Of a stretch of DNA of 64,000 nt, positions 20,212 through 30,470 are shown in pieces. Both the position numbers and the translations under genes were made by a program. Under the pieces are notes generated by a model. The model ran no database searches. It was not told the origin of the DNA and was given only the letters and a program-made list of their open reading frames with translations. Origin of the DNA: Prostheceraeus crozeri (taxonomy: Eukaryota; Platyhelminthes; Polycladida; Euryleptidae); NCBI GenBank assembly GCA_907163375.1, contig CAJQUW010013662.1:248001-312000 (forward strand), given 5' to 3'. How positions within the stretch are numbered: the stretch's first letter is position 1; every line of letters starts with the position of its first letter.

Positions 20212-21530
20212 ATGTCTTCCTTAATTGAAAATAAATTAAAATTAGACGATCCTTCGTTCGTCAGTCATAATCAAAAAAGAATGATTATATCAGAGTTGCT
20301 ATGAATCCCGGATCTTCTAGTAGAGTATTTACTGGAGGAGATTTGAATCTTTGAAGTTATTTCTGTTTACCTGATTCCTTTTTGCACTGTGAATATTCTT
20401 TATATAGTGATGCCAATTTTACAACACCATTACCAGATACTGATAATATTGCATTAGAGAAAATTTCTTTCCAAGATTATTTACACAAATGCGTTTAGAT
20501 GTTGCAGCTCAAAATATAGAAACAATAAGTGGTTCTCCAGGTGTAATTGATACAATGCTTCGATTTGTTACAATTGGTGTAAACAATAAAAAGCATGAGA
20601 TCGAAGATTGATTTCCTGATAATAATGATGGTATAATTGTTGATGATTTAACTCACGCTGGAACAGATGCAGCAGGAATTGCGAAAGATGTAGAAATATT
20701 GCAAATCATTTATACAAAACAAACAATAGTGCATATAAAGAAAGACGTGAATTTAACAAGAAAAGTAAACAGACAGTTAATTGGTCATTGTCTCCATTAT
20801 TCGGATATTTAGATTGCAATAAAATATCATATCAATTAAAGTTCAAATTAATAATTCATCGCACTGTAAATATTGAATCAATATTTTATGGAAAGGCTGG
20901 GAAGAAAGCATATTTAAAAATTGATAGACTTGAATGGTGGATAAAATATATTACTCCTAGTTTAGAGGTCGATTTAACTATTGCAAAAAGACGAAATACT
21001 AACAAACCAATTCCAGTAAACTTTCTAAAGCGAACTGCTAGTTCAGTAACTTTTTCTGAACAAAGATTTAACTGGCATTTTACTAGAATTTCGAATACTC
21101 CAAGATATTTATTACTAACTATTCAAAAAAATGATTCTCCAAGTTTTTATAAGAACAACAATCTTTTTCATATTAGCACAATTCGAAGTTTACAAATTGA
21201 TTTAAACCAAACCCGATATCCTATTGATCCACTAAGATTCGATAATACCAATAATCAATTTATGGAAGGATATGATTCTTCTAGAAATCTTTGTATAGAA
21301 TATGGAGTTGAACCACAATTGGAGATTGTGGAGATTGGAGACATTTATATCCTGTTTTCTGTTTCGATTTAAGTGCACAATCTGAAGATATTATCATGAC
21401 TGGCTGCGATGCAACAATTAATATTGAAAAGAAAGATTCCACAACTTCGTTGATGGCTTATGGTTTATTGCTAGAAGATGTAAAATATTCTATTGAAATT
21501 CTTGATGGAAAGATGGTAAGGATAGGTTAA
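20212..21530 (+). pseudogene. major capsid protein, double jelly-roll type (fossil)
   Basis: Forms the hexon-like capsomers of Polintons. Evidence: the size of the region; the block KIDRLEWWIKYITPS, which resembles the W-rich strand between the two jelly rolls in Polinton capsid proteins; a following FNWHFTRISNTPRYLLLTIQ strand; and a C-terminal LYPVFCFDLSAQSEDI-like segment ending in a small hydrophobic domain. Its place between pVI-like and pX-like genes fits. Broken in several places. Assignment rests on recalled family features, not on a search. Confidence 0.6.
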
Positions 21531-21581
21531 TTTTTTTAGTAACTTAAAATTTGTTCTTAAGTTAAAATTTTTTTATTAAAA

Positions 21582-22067
21582 ATGTCGCAAGCGAAAAGTA
21601 ATAATAATAATAAAACTGTTGAACTAATATTACGTAGCATTATTGACAAAAATACACCTAAAACTATTACGATTAGCAAAAAGAAATATTACATAAGTAA
21701 ACCAATGATAGGGAATATTAAATTACATGAAGAAAAGAATGGTGGAATTCTTCCATTAATTCCACTAATAATAGTTGGCATAGGAGCTGCAGGAAGTGTT
21801 GCAGGTGAGATAGCTGGTATTGTCCAAGCAGTAGATAAAAATAAATCAGAGAAGGCAGCATTAGAAGAACCAAAGTGTCATAATAGAGAGTTAGAGAAAG
21901 TTGCTAGGGGTGAAGGAATAGTAGATAATTTTATTAGTAAATTAAATTTAGTTGATGAAGGGAAACGAGTTCTTAAAAACATTCTACATAATGTTGATGA
22001 TTTAATAGAAATAAAAGAAACTAAAGATGGTTCTGGAATATATCTAAGTCCTAGTATGATTAGGTAA
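21582..22067 (+). CDS. pX-like virion protein
   Basis: 161 residues, open throughout. N-terminal basic part with TITISKKKYYISKP, then a Gly/Ala-rich hydrophobic helix (GGILPLIPLIIVGIGAAGSV) followed by AGIVQAV, a basic LEEPKCHNRELEKVARG segment and a C-terminal GSGIYLSPS. The GG-leading hydrophobic helix followed by an HNR motif and G-x-G-x-YL end is a recurring pattern of small Polinton virion proteins (pX/core-like). Likely a minor virion or core protein; whether it is membrane-active or DNA-binding is open. Confidence 0.6.
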   Translation: MSQAKSNNNNKTVELILRSIIDKNTPKTITISKKKYYISKPMIGNIKLHEEKNGGILPLIPLIIVGIGAAGSVAGEIAGIVQAVDKNKSEKAALEEPKCHNRELEKVARGEGIVDNFISKLNLVDEGKRVLKNILHNVDDLIEIKETKDGSGIYLSPSMIR

Positions 22068-22072
22068 AACAT

Positions 22073-22200
22073 TTATTTTATTTTATCTTTAAAAATGAAT
22101 TCCACATATTCTACAAGTTCTACATATTCTACAAGTTCTACAAGTTCTACAAATTCCGAATATTTAATTAAATTAAAAATTTCTAATTTAGATTTATTGA
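22073..22200. repeat. short TTCTACAAG tandem repeats
   Basis: Five to six 9-bp units (ATTCTACAAG/TTCTACAAG) between the pX-like and PLA2-like regions. Confidence 0.6.
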
Positions 22201-22242
22201 ATTTATCTCTTAAAAGTACTTTCTGACCATCGGCTGCAATCT

Positions 22243-22557
22243 GGTCGGCTGCATTCCGGAGGTGACATACAAAAAACATTAGAAAACTTTCCAGGATTTA
22301 TTTGGAGTAAATATTCAAAAGGAAAACATCTTCCTGGTCATTCATATACCGGTCCAGAAACTCGATTAGATATAAGACGAGATGAGAATAATAATCCAGA
22401 ACCAGGTGAAGAACCAATAAATAGAGTAGATGCAGCAGCTTACAGACACGATTCAGCTTATCGAAATCATGACGTAAAATCTCATCACGAAGCTGATAGG
22501 AAAATGATAGATGAATTAGATAATATTCAAAATCCTACATTTAGAGAAAAAATTTAA
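22243..22557 (+). pseudogene. phospholipase A2-like minor virion protein (fossil)
   Basis: The frame ending at 22,557 carries a calcium-loop-like GHSYTGPETRLD, then NRVDAAAYRHDSAYR, the D-x-A-A-x-x-H-D-x-x-Y catalytic pattern of parvovirus-type secreted PLA2 domains. It is followed by HEADRKMIDELDNI. In parvoviruses this domain breaches endosomal membranes, and similar domains are known in Polinton-type elements. No start codon could be fixed. Confidence 0.7.
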
Positions 22558-22563
22558 AAAAAA

Positions 22564-23381
22564 TGTTAATTAAAAAAATGTTACAGGCTAAAATATTGTT
22601 CGGTCAGGGTTTAGACAAAACTCATAACTCTGAAACCTACGCGTCTAAAATTCATGAAGAATATAGACAGCCGAAATATCTACATGTATTTGAAGGTAAA
22701 AGTATTTAATATGGATGATATATGGAGTGCTGATCTTATTCATATGCCGAATGAAAGGGACTACAAATACGCATTGACCGTTATAGATTTATATACACGA
22801 TACGCTTGGGTGAAGCGTTTAAAAAAAAAGTGGTCTGTCAGTTAAATATGCGTTTGAAGAAATATGCAAGGAAAGTAATAGAAAGCCAAAGAAATTGTTT
22901 GTTGATAAAGGATCTGAATTTTATAATAGAAATGTTAAGCCACCATTTGATTTAGTTTATTCCACTGAAAATGCTGGAAAAGCCGTAGTAATAGAAAGAT
23001 TTAATAGAACGTTAAAAAATAAAATATTCAAGAAATTTACAGAACAAGGAAATCAGAAATGGTTAAAAATATTACCAGGAATTGTTGAGGAAGAATGCTT
23101 CTAACGATCCTGATTTAATGCGAAAGAAAATATTCAAAAATTTTTAGACGAATGATAGTAATCCGAATTTACAGAAACGTAAGCCGAAATTTAAGATTGG
23201 AGATAGAGTAAGGATATTCAAATATAAAAATAAATTCGAGAATGGTTTTGTTGGTTATTGGTCTAAAGAAATATTTGATGTTTGTAAAATAAACCAAACT
23301 GATCCGATCACTTATGAAATGAATGATGATGAAATCACAGGTAGATTCTATAAAAATGAATTACAAAAAACCGAGCTGTAG
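22564..23381 (+). pseudogene. retroviral-type integrase (fossil)
   Basis: Inserts Polinton DNA into the genome. The DDE core is visible: WSADLIHM (first Asp), a strand around ALTVIDLYTRYAWV, LFVDKGSEFYN (second Asp) and VIERFNRTLK (Glu). The C-terminal KPKFKIGDRVRIFKYKN then FVGYWSKEIFDV is the SH3/chromo-like domain found in Polinton integrases. Broken in about two or three places. It converges on the protease gene with about 10 bp between them. Confidence 0.85.
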
Positions 23382-23390
23382 CCATTGGAA

Positions 23391-23908
23391 CTAACGTTTC
23401 GGGAATGAAATTCCCTTATTCAATTCTAACATAATATCAAGAAGTGGTACACCTTCTGGCATTTTGTATAAAACGTAAAGACATAACTGACCGCAATAAG
23501 TTGTTCTTGGTTTTTGAATTTGAAATGTATTATAAATTCCATTTCCCAGTATCTCTTTTACTTGATTTGTCCGTGTGAATCGAACGAATAGTTCTCAGCC
23601 TCCGGGCGATCAAAATAATAATTAGAACCGTTTTTATTTTTTTGACCTGCTGACCAATGTACTCCTTTTTGATCTGATGTGTGAAAATTTGTTACAAAAT
23701 TCACTTCAGGTATATCTTTTATCAATAGTAATTCATTTCTCATCAATACGTAAAAATTCTTTGTTCCCAATTGATTTGCAATCTTATTTAAATCGAAATT
23801 TGTCGTGGTTTGTTTGCCATATATTTTTAAGAACTCAGTCATGTTATTAACCTGAGGACATATATCGCCTATATTACTCAGTATAACTGTCGGATTTTCA
23901 TCATTCAT
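23391..23908 (-). pseudogene. adenain-like maturation cysteine protease (fossil)
   Basis: Cleaves virion precursor proteins. The start is taken at 23,908 (MNDENPTV). The catalytic His region is GVHWSAG with the following YYFD strand. The catalytic Cys region is TYCGQLCLYVLYKM, preceded by QKPRT, the usual Gln-containing approach in C5-family proteases. The C-terminus PLLDIMLELN is typical of Polinton proteases. A hairpin GGGAAtgaaATTCCC (23,401-23,415) lies in its last codons. Broken in about one place. Confidence 0.85.
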
Positions 23909-24089
23909 TTTAAATGAAATAAATTCTAATAACTGCAATAATGTCTACTTCTTGTACAGAAAAATAAAAACAGCGGCAGTGTATTTTGCATCAAATATAA
24001 TAATACAACAATCAATCTTATCACACAATTGTACAATTTGAGTCTACTGGCAGTAAATTGTACATATCTTAAAAAGTGAAACAACACAG

Positions 24090-24700
24090 TTAATGTTCAT
24101 CTTTGGAACCAAACCTCATTTCATCTATAGTTGTCGGTTGACTTAATTTCTCTATATAAATTTTGATTTCTTTAAAATGTTTTCTAACAAAACTAATGGG
24201 CATTGATGAATTTAAAAATAATACGTGTGGTAGAATTAGATCCGATAAGTTCATCAAGAAATAACAATAACTTACGTTATAGGAAATTCTAAATAGTTCC
24301 AAGTTTGCCACAAATCTCTTTTTTTATTGTCACTCAATTCCAGAATTCTTTCAAACCCATAACCTTGATAGGCAGCACTTCTCAGCAACGACCCATGGTG
24401 TACTTTATCACTTGCAATCAGTTTTGAAACCATAATAGCACTATCCTCGATGGTAATGAAATGTTCTTTTGTAACATTGAACTGATGAATTGTAGTAGTG
24501 GTGAGATACTGTTCTATTTTTACTGTGATCTCCTCCACTTGTTTTTGAGAGTCCACATTTTTCTTCTTCTTTCTCGATTGAATTTCCACCTTCCACTCTT
24601 CAAAATATTTCTTCGCAGTTTCCTTGTGCTCTTCTTTAATTAAGTTTAGTAAAGTCGGCATGTAAAACGGAATCTCTTCCGCGGCAGTACGTTTTGGCAT
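24090..24700 (-). CDS. unrecognised two-exon gene inside element 2
   Basis: The start is taken at 24,700 (MPKRTAAEE). The first exon runs to 24,276 and is followed by a GTAAGT donor. An acceptor CCATTAG ends at 24,193. The 83-bp intron keeps the frame, giving a protein of about 175 residues that stops at 24,090. The protein is Lys/Glu-rich and helical, with a block around HHGSLLRSAAYQGYGFERIL and a C-terminal EKLSQPTTIDEMRFG. GC content is higher than in the neighbouring Polinton genes. It may be a captured host gene or an insertion; no family recognised. Confidence 0.45.
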
Positions 24701-24779
24701 TTTGTAATGAAGACAGAAAACAGTCACTAGTTATGATTAATGAAATTGTAAAATGAAGTCCTACTTCCTACATACTGCA

Positions 24780-24940
24780 ATATATTCCACGTCTTTTTAA
24801 TCTTTAAGTGCGGGTAACAGCTGCTTGTTCTGAAATGCAATGGTTCATGAATGCGAGAAGCAACTGCATTGTTTCATGAATGCGGGAAGCAGCTGTTCCC
24901 TACAATTGGGAGGTTCATGAGAGTGCAAAGCAGCAGCAAT
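24780..24940. repeat. decayed repeats around TTCATGAATGCGGGAAGCAG
   Basis: Three to four imperfect copies, 45-50 bp apart, between the two-exon gene and the terminal-repeat region. Confidence 0.55.
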
Positions 24941-24959
24941 AACAGGAATTGAAAGAGCT

Positions 24960-25652
24960 TGTGTCACATTCTTAACTTTAGACCATCTCTTTCTTGATTT
25001 TTTTGTAATGCTCTAATCTTAATAATAATTGAGATTCCTTATCTTTCATATACCTAACTCCATCTTTGTGTTTTTCTTTATTCAATTCAGTTATTTTAAT
25101 TGTGATAACGAAGGATATATTCTCGTCGTCGTCGCCGCCGTCGAAGTTCCTTCCATTTTCGTCGTCGCCGTCCCCGTCGAGGTTTCTTCCATTTCTGAGG
25201 TTTCCATTTTTAACGAAATATTTTTCCCCTAGACTTATTTTATATATGAATTAGAGGGTTCTTAACCTGGTTTAGACATAAAAATGATTAAAAATTCATA
25301 AATTTTGGGATAATTGGGGTTATTTTAACTATTCCTAAAATTACCAATTTTTCTGATGTTGTGTCGTGGAACGGTCATGATTTGAGCAAGAAAATAATTA
25401 TAATCTCAAATTTGAGATTCTTAACTTTCATGATTTTTTCGTTGTCTTGGAACGGTCATGATTTTGAAGAGCAAAATTATAATTCTCAAATTTGAGATTT
25501 TGAAAAATTTGAAAAATTAAGTATTTTTTAAAAACGTCTAAATTTATGAATTTAGGTCTTCATAACCTGAAAAATGAGCAAAATTCTTAAATTTAGTCGT
25601 TCTTTTAAATACGAAAAAATTTGAGAATTTTGTCCTGTCCTGGAACGGTCAT
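24960..25652. repeat. right terminal-repeat region of element 2, with two-helix gene remnant
   Basis: Reverse-strand homology to the 5' part of the two-helix gene (matching about 12,071-12,300), including an expanded GTCGTCGTC stretch at 25,125-25,190. Two diverged 80-bp units with GGAACGGTCATGATTT follow, then the AATTTAGGTCTTCATAACCTG block and terminal CCTGTCCTGGAACGGTCAT. Same order as 12,071-12,930 but without the GC-rich cassettes. The gene part is a fossil with several breaks. Confidence 0.6.
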
Positions 25653-26990
25653 ATTCCCTATACTTTCGCCTTTTCAGCCTAAGTTTCGTGTTACATTTAC
25701 TGCATAAGGCAGACCTAAATTTACCACTGAGATGGCAATGGTCCCTCACTTTCTTATGTTGCTGATGATCAAAGGATGAACAGCAGCGGCGACATTCCGT
25801 GGTCCTATCAAATTTGAGTTTATCGGCTTCTGTGAAGCACATGGGTTTCCTAGTCAGCTCCGTTTCATGCCGTTGGTGAAAACGGGCTTTCCTATCTAAA
25901 AAGTTGAGGAAGTTTTCAACGCACTCCTCGCCTTGCCACACATGCATTTTATTTTGGTTCCTATAATATGGATACCAAACTTCATAACAGGCAATGGCTG
26001 CTGGCTCATGACTTAGGTATTCTTGTTCAATGTAATATTCAATGTCCGCATAGATGGTACTTATGGGACTGAGCTCATTGCCGTTTTCCTCATACCTATA
26101 AAATTTATCTTTGGGCATGACTTCCATTTGAAGTTTACCCCGTGAGAACCACTCGTAATGCTGTTCAAAAAATTGTTTAGATCTGAAACGCCGTGTGCAG
26201 CGATCACAGTGATAATGTTTGTTGTCATAACTTTGCTGGTGGCGATACAACTTTGAAATTTTAGGAATGCCACAATAATGCCATTCTGGGTGGTTGTTGC
26301 TATACACTAGGAGGAGATTGACAACCCGGTCAAAGTTACTTTGGCGGTTCTTATACCTAACGCCCTTCAGACCTTTTTCCCAGAGATGAACGACGATCTT
26401 AATGTCATTGAGTTTTTCAAATATGGCGATGCCTTTAAAATCTAATGTGTTGACATGTAACCCGTCAAACGTAAGCTCATCCTCTCATTCACGATATTTA
26501 GTGATTCGTTCACGATTTATACCTATATCATCATACTGAAGAATGGAGAGGACGGCATACTTGAAACACTGGGACTGACACTCTACATTGATGACAGCCT
26601 TATTGTCAGCCAGTGCTTTGGGTAAGGTGAAACAACGACCCCCTTGCAAATTTTCTAAAAGATTGATTTTAATGTCTACTTTCTCTATCCCATCAAAAAC
26701 CAGTCCGCTATCTCTTTCATTAAATTTATTTAAGTTGCTGACGAGATAGGTCGCATGTCTCCCTATCCACTCGTTTACATCACCTATGAGATCAGCAGCA
26801 CAGGAGGCTATCCTAATGGTCACAGTGGACTCTACTTCTCCCGTGCTACTGTCTACCTTTTTGAAACGAGCAGTGATTTAGAACATGCCTTTGAGCAAAA
26901 ATCTATCTAAGCTCGCCAACATTTGATGAATCAAGCCTATATTATTCATCAAGAAAGGATGAATATCTTGTACAGGTTCAGAGCTTTCTA
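25653..26990 (-). pseudogene. polB: polymerase B N-terminal region of third Polinton (fossil)
   Basis: Reading leftward: a weak N-terminal domain, then GGRCFTLPKAL, then NVECQSQCFKYAVLSIL with RITKY, the counterpart of the DDYCFLWSI-RLSHY block of element 1. Next come a C2H2 finger (YHCDRCTRRFRSKQFFEQH), the first exonuclease motif in STIYADIEYYI, and the Cys/His cluster CRRCCSSF with DHCHLSGKFRSALCSKCN. The polymerase palm is absent because element 2 follows. Several breaks. Confidence 0.8.
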
Positions 26991-27024
26991 ACTCATAGTC
27001 GCGAACGAGCCTCTCAAGGGAAAA

Positions 27025-27573
27025 CTAGCTCAGCCTTAGAGTGACGTTGTTGTCAGTGTAAAGCTCAGTGGAATGTGTGTGACAGAGTGTGTGCGAAGAA
27101 AGAACAAACTCTGTAGGAAAGGTCTTCCGACACGAAGAACAGGAAAAGCCGACGTGCGATGAAGGATGCTTCCTACCTGTTGTTGTCGGTGGTTGCCTCA
27201 CACTGCCACAGGAACCGCCTTCGATGTGGCGTTGTAAGTTGGTGCTGTTGTGGAACGTGCGTCCACAACCTTCACACTTGGGTCGTTGAGGGATCGGTCG
27301 GCGCTTTCCTCCTCTGCAGGCATTGACAGCGGTGTGACGTCTCAAACTGTAGGCTGAGGCGAAGACCCTGTCACGTCGCTGGCATCGAAAGTCCTTCTGA
27401 TTTTCGACTTCAATCTCCTCTCCGACTATCTCCAACTCCTCCTCCTCCAGCAATCTCTCCACCGACTGAACGTAGAGGAGAGGGAGTTCGGCTGCTGCAG
27501 GTGGTGGTGGCGATGCTGGGATGACGATGAAACGGGAGGGAACGTCGCCGTCCAGGAGGTAAGCCGCCAGATC
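27025..27573 (-). pseudogene. C2H2 zinc-finger exon of third Polinton (fossil)
   Basis: Three Cys/His fingers: FRCQRRDRVFASAYSLRRH, CEGCGRTFHNSTNLQRH and FSCSSCRKTFPTEFVLSSH. They follow an acidic linker and a proline-rich lead-in. The 5' edge at about 27,573 looks like a splice acceptor (pyrimidine-rich, ending CAG). It lies directly before the polymerase region, where several Polinton polymerases carry N-terminal fingers. Confidence 0.6.
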
Positions 27574-27656
27574 TGTTGAGAAAAAGAGATTAGTAACATG
27601 ATCATAATTTCAAGTTTGAAGTCTTATCCCCCTTTTCCCAATCACGGCTACTTACC

Positions 27657-28334
27657 ATCTAATGAATTGATCTCCGGCAACACCGGTGGACGCGGAGGAG
27701 GCAGGAGTGGGACACGAGCCGAGGTAGGAAGGGTCCTTGGCTTCGCTGTTGGAGGTACGTGGTGACGAGGAGCAGGGACTGGTGCAGGGACATGTACAGG
27801 GAGCGGAGCAGGCGGTGGAGGTGGGGCGATGACGATGCCCGAGAAAGGATCACACCTTGAGCGGAGGTAGACGGGTGGGAAGGTAGGGCCGGAAATTCAG
27901 CATCGAATCTCTGCCTCGCGGCTTCTTCCCACCTCTTCATCTTGGCCATATCTGTAGAGAGGAAAGAGAGATTAGATAATGAGATAGGGATGATGCAGAG
28001 GATCTGAAACAGTCTAAACATGAGATGTTAAAGATACTTACACTTGCCAAGCCGCTCATAGGCTTCCCCGATTACTCCTTGGGGGACGGGTTCCCCATTA
28101 CGAATACATTCATGTACTGAAAAAGAATGACAGCAAAGATAAGCAGAGGTAAAATTTGGATTCGGTTTAAACATGAACAAAATAAGGAAGGGGTCTTGAT
28201 TTCAATTAGAATATCTACCCTAATAATGTTAGTAATAGAGTGAGTCAACCTTGATACAAATACATAAATTCCTCGATAGTAGCCTTCTCCATCTCAGCAG
28301 CAATGCGGTATTTCTCAATTTTCTTGGATTCCAT
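27657..28334 (-). pseudogene. upstream exon-like segments, proline-rich (fossil)
   Basis: Three exon-like pieces: 28,334-28,248 (starts MESKKIEKYRIAAEMEK), about 28,118-28,042, and 27,957-27,657. Each is bounded by GT and AG on the minus strand, and the two long introns have pyrimidine-rich acceptors. The last piece is proline-rich. Whether the Polinton itself was spliced, or a host gene acquired the polymerase part, cannot be told. Confidence 0.4.
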
Positions 28335-28539
28335 TTTTGATCGATTACAGATTACACGATAGTACGTTGGTAGATTTCAATCACTGAAAAGGAAAGATGA
28401 GAATCGTTTCATTTGCCTAGTCAACGTTTATCATGAGAACAATCATTGAAGTGACATCTAATGAATTACATTTCACTCTACTCCATGTCATAAAGACCAA
28501 CCTTTGTCGAATGGCTGAAGTACTCTGACCTGGCGAGAG

Positions 28540-30470
28540 AAAGAGTCACGTTGAGTATGAAGTCGAACGCCCAACATGAGCAACGGCTCAGAGGTTTCGG
28601 TCTAACAAACGATGAACAACCCGTGCAACGCAATCCCTCTACGGCAGTACCCGCCGTCCTGAAGGAACGCTCGAGCAAAGGAGGTATTACAGCGATGATA
28701 TGTTTTATGAGCAGAAGATGTGATAGCAAGAGACTATTCAACTTGATAGCAAGTCAAAACAACCTGATGGCAGGAGCTCACTTACACTCACCTTGTGAAA
28801 GATAAATGTAAAGGGCAGAGCTGGTGTACTGCCTTTTGTATGATTTTCCTAAGCGGTGAATGGATGAGACCTCTCGTCCTATCACAGTCGAGCTAGAGTT
28901 CCCGATGTGCGCACACACATTTGTAACGCGTTATTGAAATTGTCTTAGGCAAAAATGATGTTTAGCAATATACTCAACCATGGCACCTGAAGGCAATACA
29001 TTGAAACATGATGATTGCACGATTCGCTTTCATCAAGAGAGCTTCGGAGGTTTAATACAAGATTACATCCTTGAGTTTCAAAGGGAGGAGACAGAATTGG
29101 AAGCATGTTTAGACTATACTCGAGAAATATTTACGGAGTTGATTTCTTATTTCAAGGACAGTATCATCAAGGCTCACTTAATTGCACATGTCAATTACAC
29201 TCATTTTCCACAAAGTGAAGCAGCGGAAAGTTTTGACATGCAATTTCGTTCCTGCGGACAAGAATATGTTACTGATGCTTCTGAGTTTTATACACGACAT
29301 CTGCAGAAGATTATTTCTCGGATGGATGACTTTCATGGTTATGCCAATCATTTGCTTCTGAATAAAATAAGACATATTGTCATGGCTATTAGAAAAATGG
29401 GTTTCAATGATGTTAAATCAAAGACCAAATAAAGTATATTCTCATGACACTTGTGTTGTGCTAAACTTTCTAATGCTGTTGTGAGTTCAGTCAGTCATAA
29501 AACTTCATGATCAAACTTTACTTTCACAAACGTGTGCACGGTAAAACTATTTGACTACACTAACGCTTACATTTTATGACATTTGAGTTTCATAAAACGC
29601 CATGATCAAACTTTCTAACTATACATCAACCTGTGTTGCAGTAAAGCTTTTGTACAAAATGATATACTTTCTGACTACACTCACAAGAACTTGCTCACTA
29701 GCGAAGAGAGAAGTCTGTGATGTGTTGCATGTAGTGCAAGGGTGGCCGCCCGTTTCATCCATTCATCATTTCGTCTCCTCGATAGAGACAAGCAGAACTC
29801 ATGGTCAATTCTCACATGTATGGCCAACTGTCGGGAGACAAGTGCAATGGAGATTTTATGAAGTAACCTGTGGCAGATAGCTAAATGTCGCCCTGACGGT
29901 CAGAGTACAACGTTGAGACGAAAGGCAATCACTCGGAAACATGACGCAGAGAGGTTTCACAAGGATTACCATTGCCAACGTCCCGTGCAGTACACATCGC
30001 TACGGACTTCACCGCTGTCTCGAAAGAACGCCCACCAACAGGAAGTATGACACCGAAAATCTCCGTGACTTGCACCGTCAATGACTTGATAGCCAGACAT
30101 GAAAACCGATGGAGTTATTTGCAAGAGGTTGGTAGACGTTGATCAGCTTGATAGCAAGCCGTGATTCACAAGCGTTTTGCAATGGAGATGTTTGGATGCC
30201 ACTCATGACAAGATAGCTAAGACTCAACCGATTGGCGTTCAAAGTGCTACATTGAAAACTGTGTCAAATGCCCAACATGAGTTGCCCCAGCGGTTTCGGT
30301 CTAAAATATGACACACTCCCTTGCCACGCTTATCACTACGGCATCATCCGCCGTCCCGAAGGAACACCCTGTCAGTGGAATATTACAGCAAAACTCTCCG
30401 TGTCATACTCGCTTTCAGTGAAAAGCTGCTTGGTTCATGAGAAGACTGGCTCTTACACATTTATCCATGC
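28540..30470. repeat. three decayed copies of an interspersed repeat
   Basis: Copies near 28,560-28,760, 29,940-30,170 and 30,265-30,460 share GCCCAACATGAG, CGGTTTCGGTCTAA, CTACGGCA with CCGTCC and GAAGGAAC, and the phrase CTTGATAGCAAG. No coding potential is evident. Confidence 0.55.
28980..29432 (+). CDS. hypothetical 150-residue protein
   Basis: The start codon has a favourable context (ACCATGG). The stop overlaps a polyadenylation signal AATAAA at 29,428-29,433. The protein is acidic and helical with a Cys-containing centre (CLDYTREIFTELISYFKDSI) and a Tyr/His-rich block around HVNYTHFP. No domain recognised. It lies outside the Polinton relic on the opposite strand, between two decayed repeat copies. 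It could be an unrelated small gene, or a remnant of the third Polinton. Confidence 0.4.
   Translation: MAPEGNTLKHDDCTIRFHQESFGGLIQDYILEFQREETELEACLDYTREIFTELISYFKDSIIKAHLIAHVNYTHFPQSEAAESFDMQFRSCGQEYVTDASEFYTRHLQKIISRMDDFHGYANHLLLNKIRHIVMAIRKMGFNDVKSKTK

Larger units (their letters stand above)
14843..25652. mobile_element. Polinton/Maverick element 2 (fossil, rearranged, many breaks)
   Basis: Same family as element 1, but older-looking and broken in more than ten places. Order: penton part and ATPase (plus), polymerase (minus) interrupted by a foreign repeat, fibre, pVI-like, major capsid, pX-like, PLA2-like and integrase (plus), protease (minus), an extra two-exon gene (minus), two-helix gene part and terminal repeat. 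From 16,213 rightward it is the reverse complement of the element 1 layout. The 14,843-16,014 block is in the element 1 orientation, so an internal inversion is likely. The membrane ATPase and zinc-finger genes were not found. Confidence 0.8.
25653..28340 (-). mobile_element. third Polinton relic (GC-richer lineage), polymerase 5' part
   Basis: Unlike elements 1 and 2 this segment has balanced base composition and only distant protein similarity to them. It holds the zinc-finger N-terminal region and the N-terminal third of a Polinton polymerase B on the minus strand, and is cut off by the right end of element 2. Broken in several places; the oldest of the three Polintons here. Confidence 0.7.

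Noticed and set aside
23401-23415. Hairpin GGGAAtgaaATTCCC as a terminator between convergent integrase and protease genes
   Set aside because: It lies inside the last codons of the protease frame and lacks a T-run; the bacterial terminator model does not apply here.
25029-25254. Plus-strand Val/Pro/Ser-rich frames
   Set aside because: They come from the GTC-rich stretch antisense to the two-helix gene remnant of element 2.
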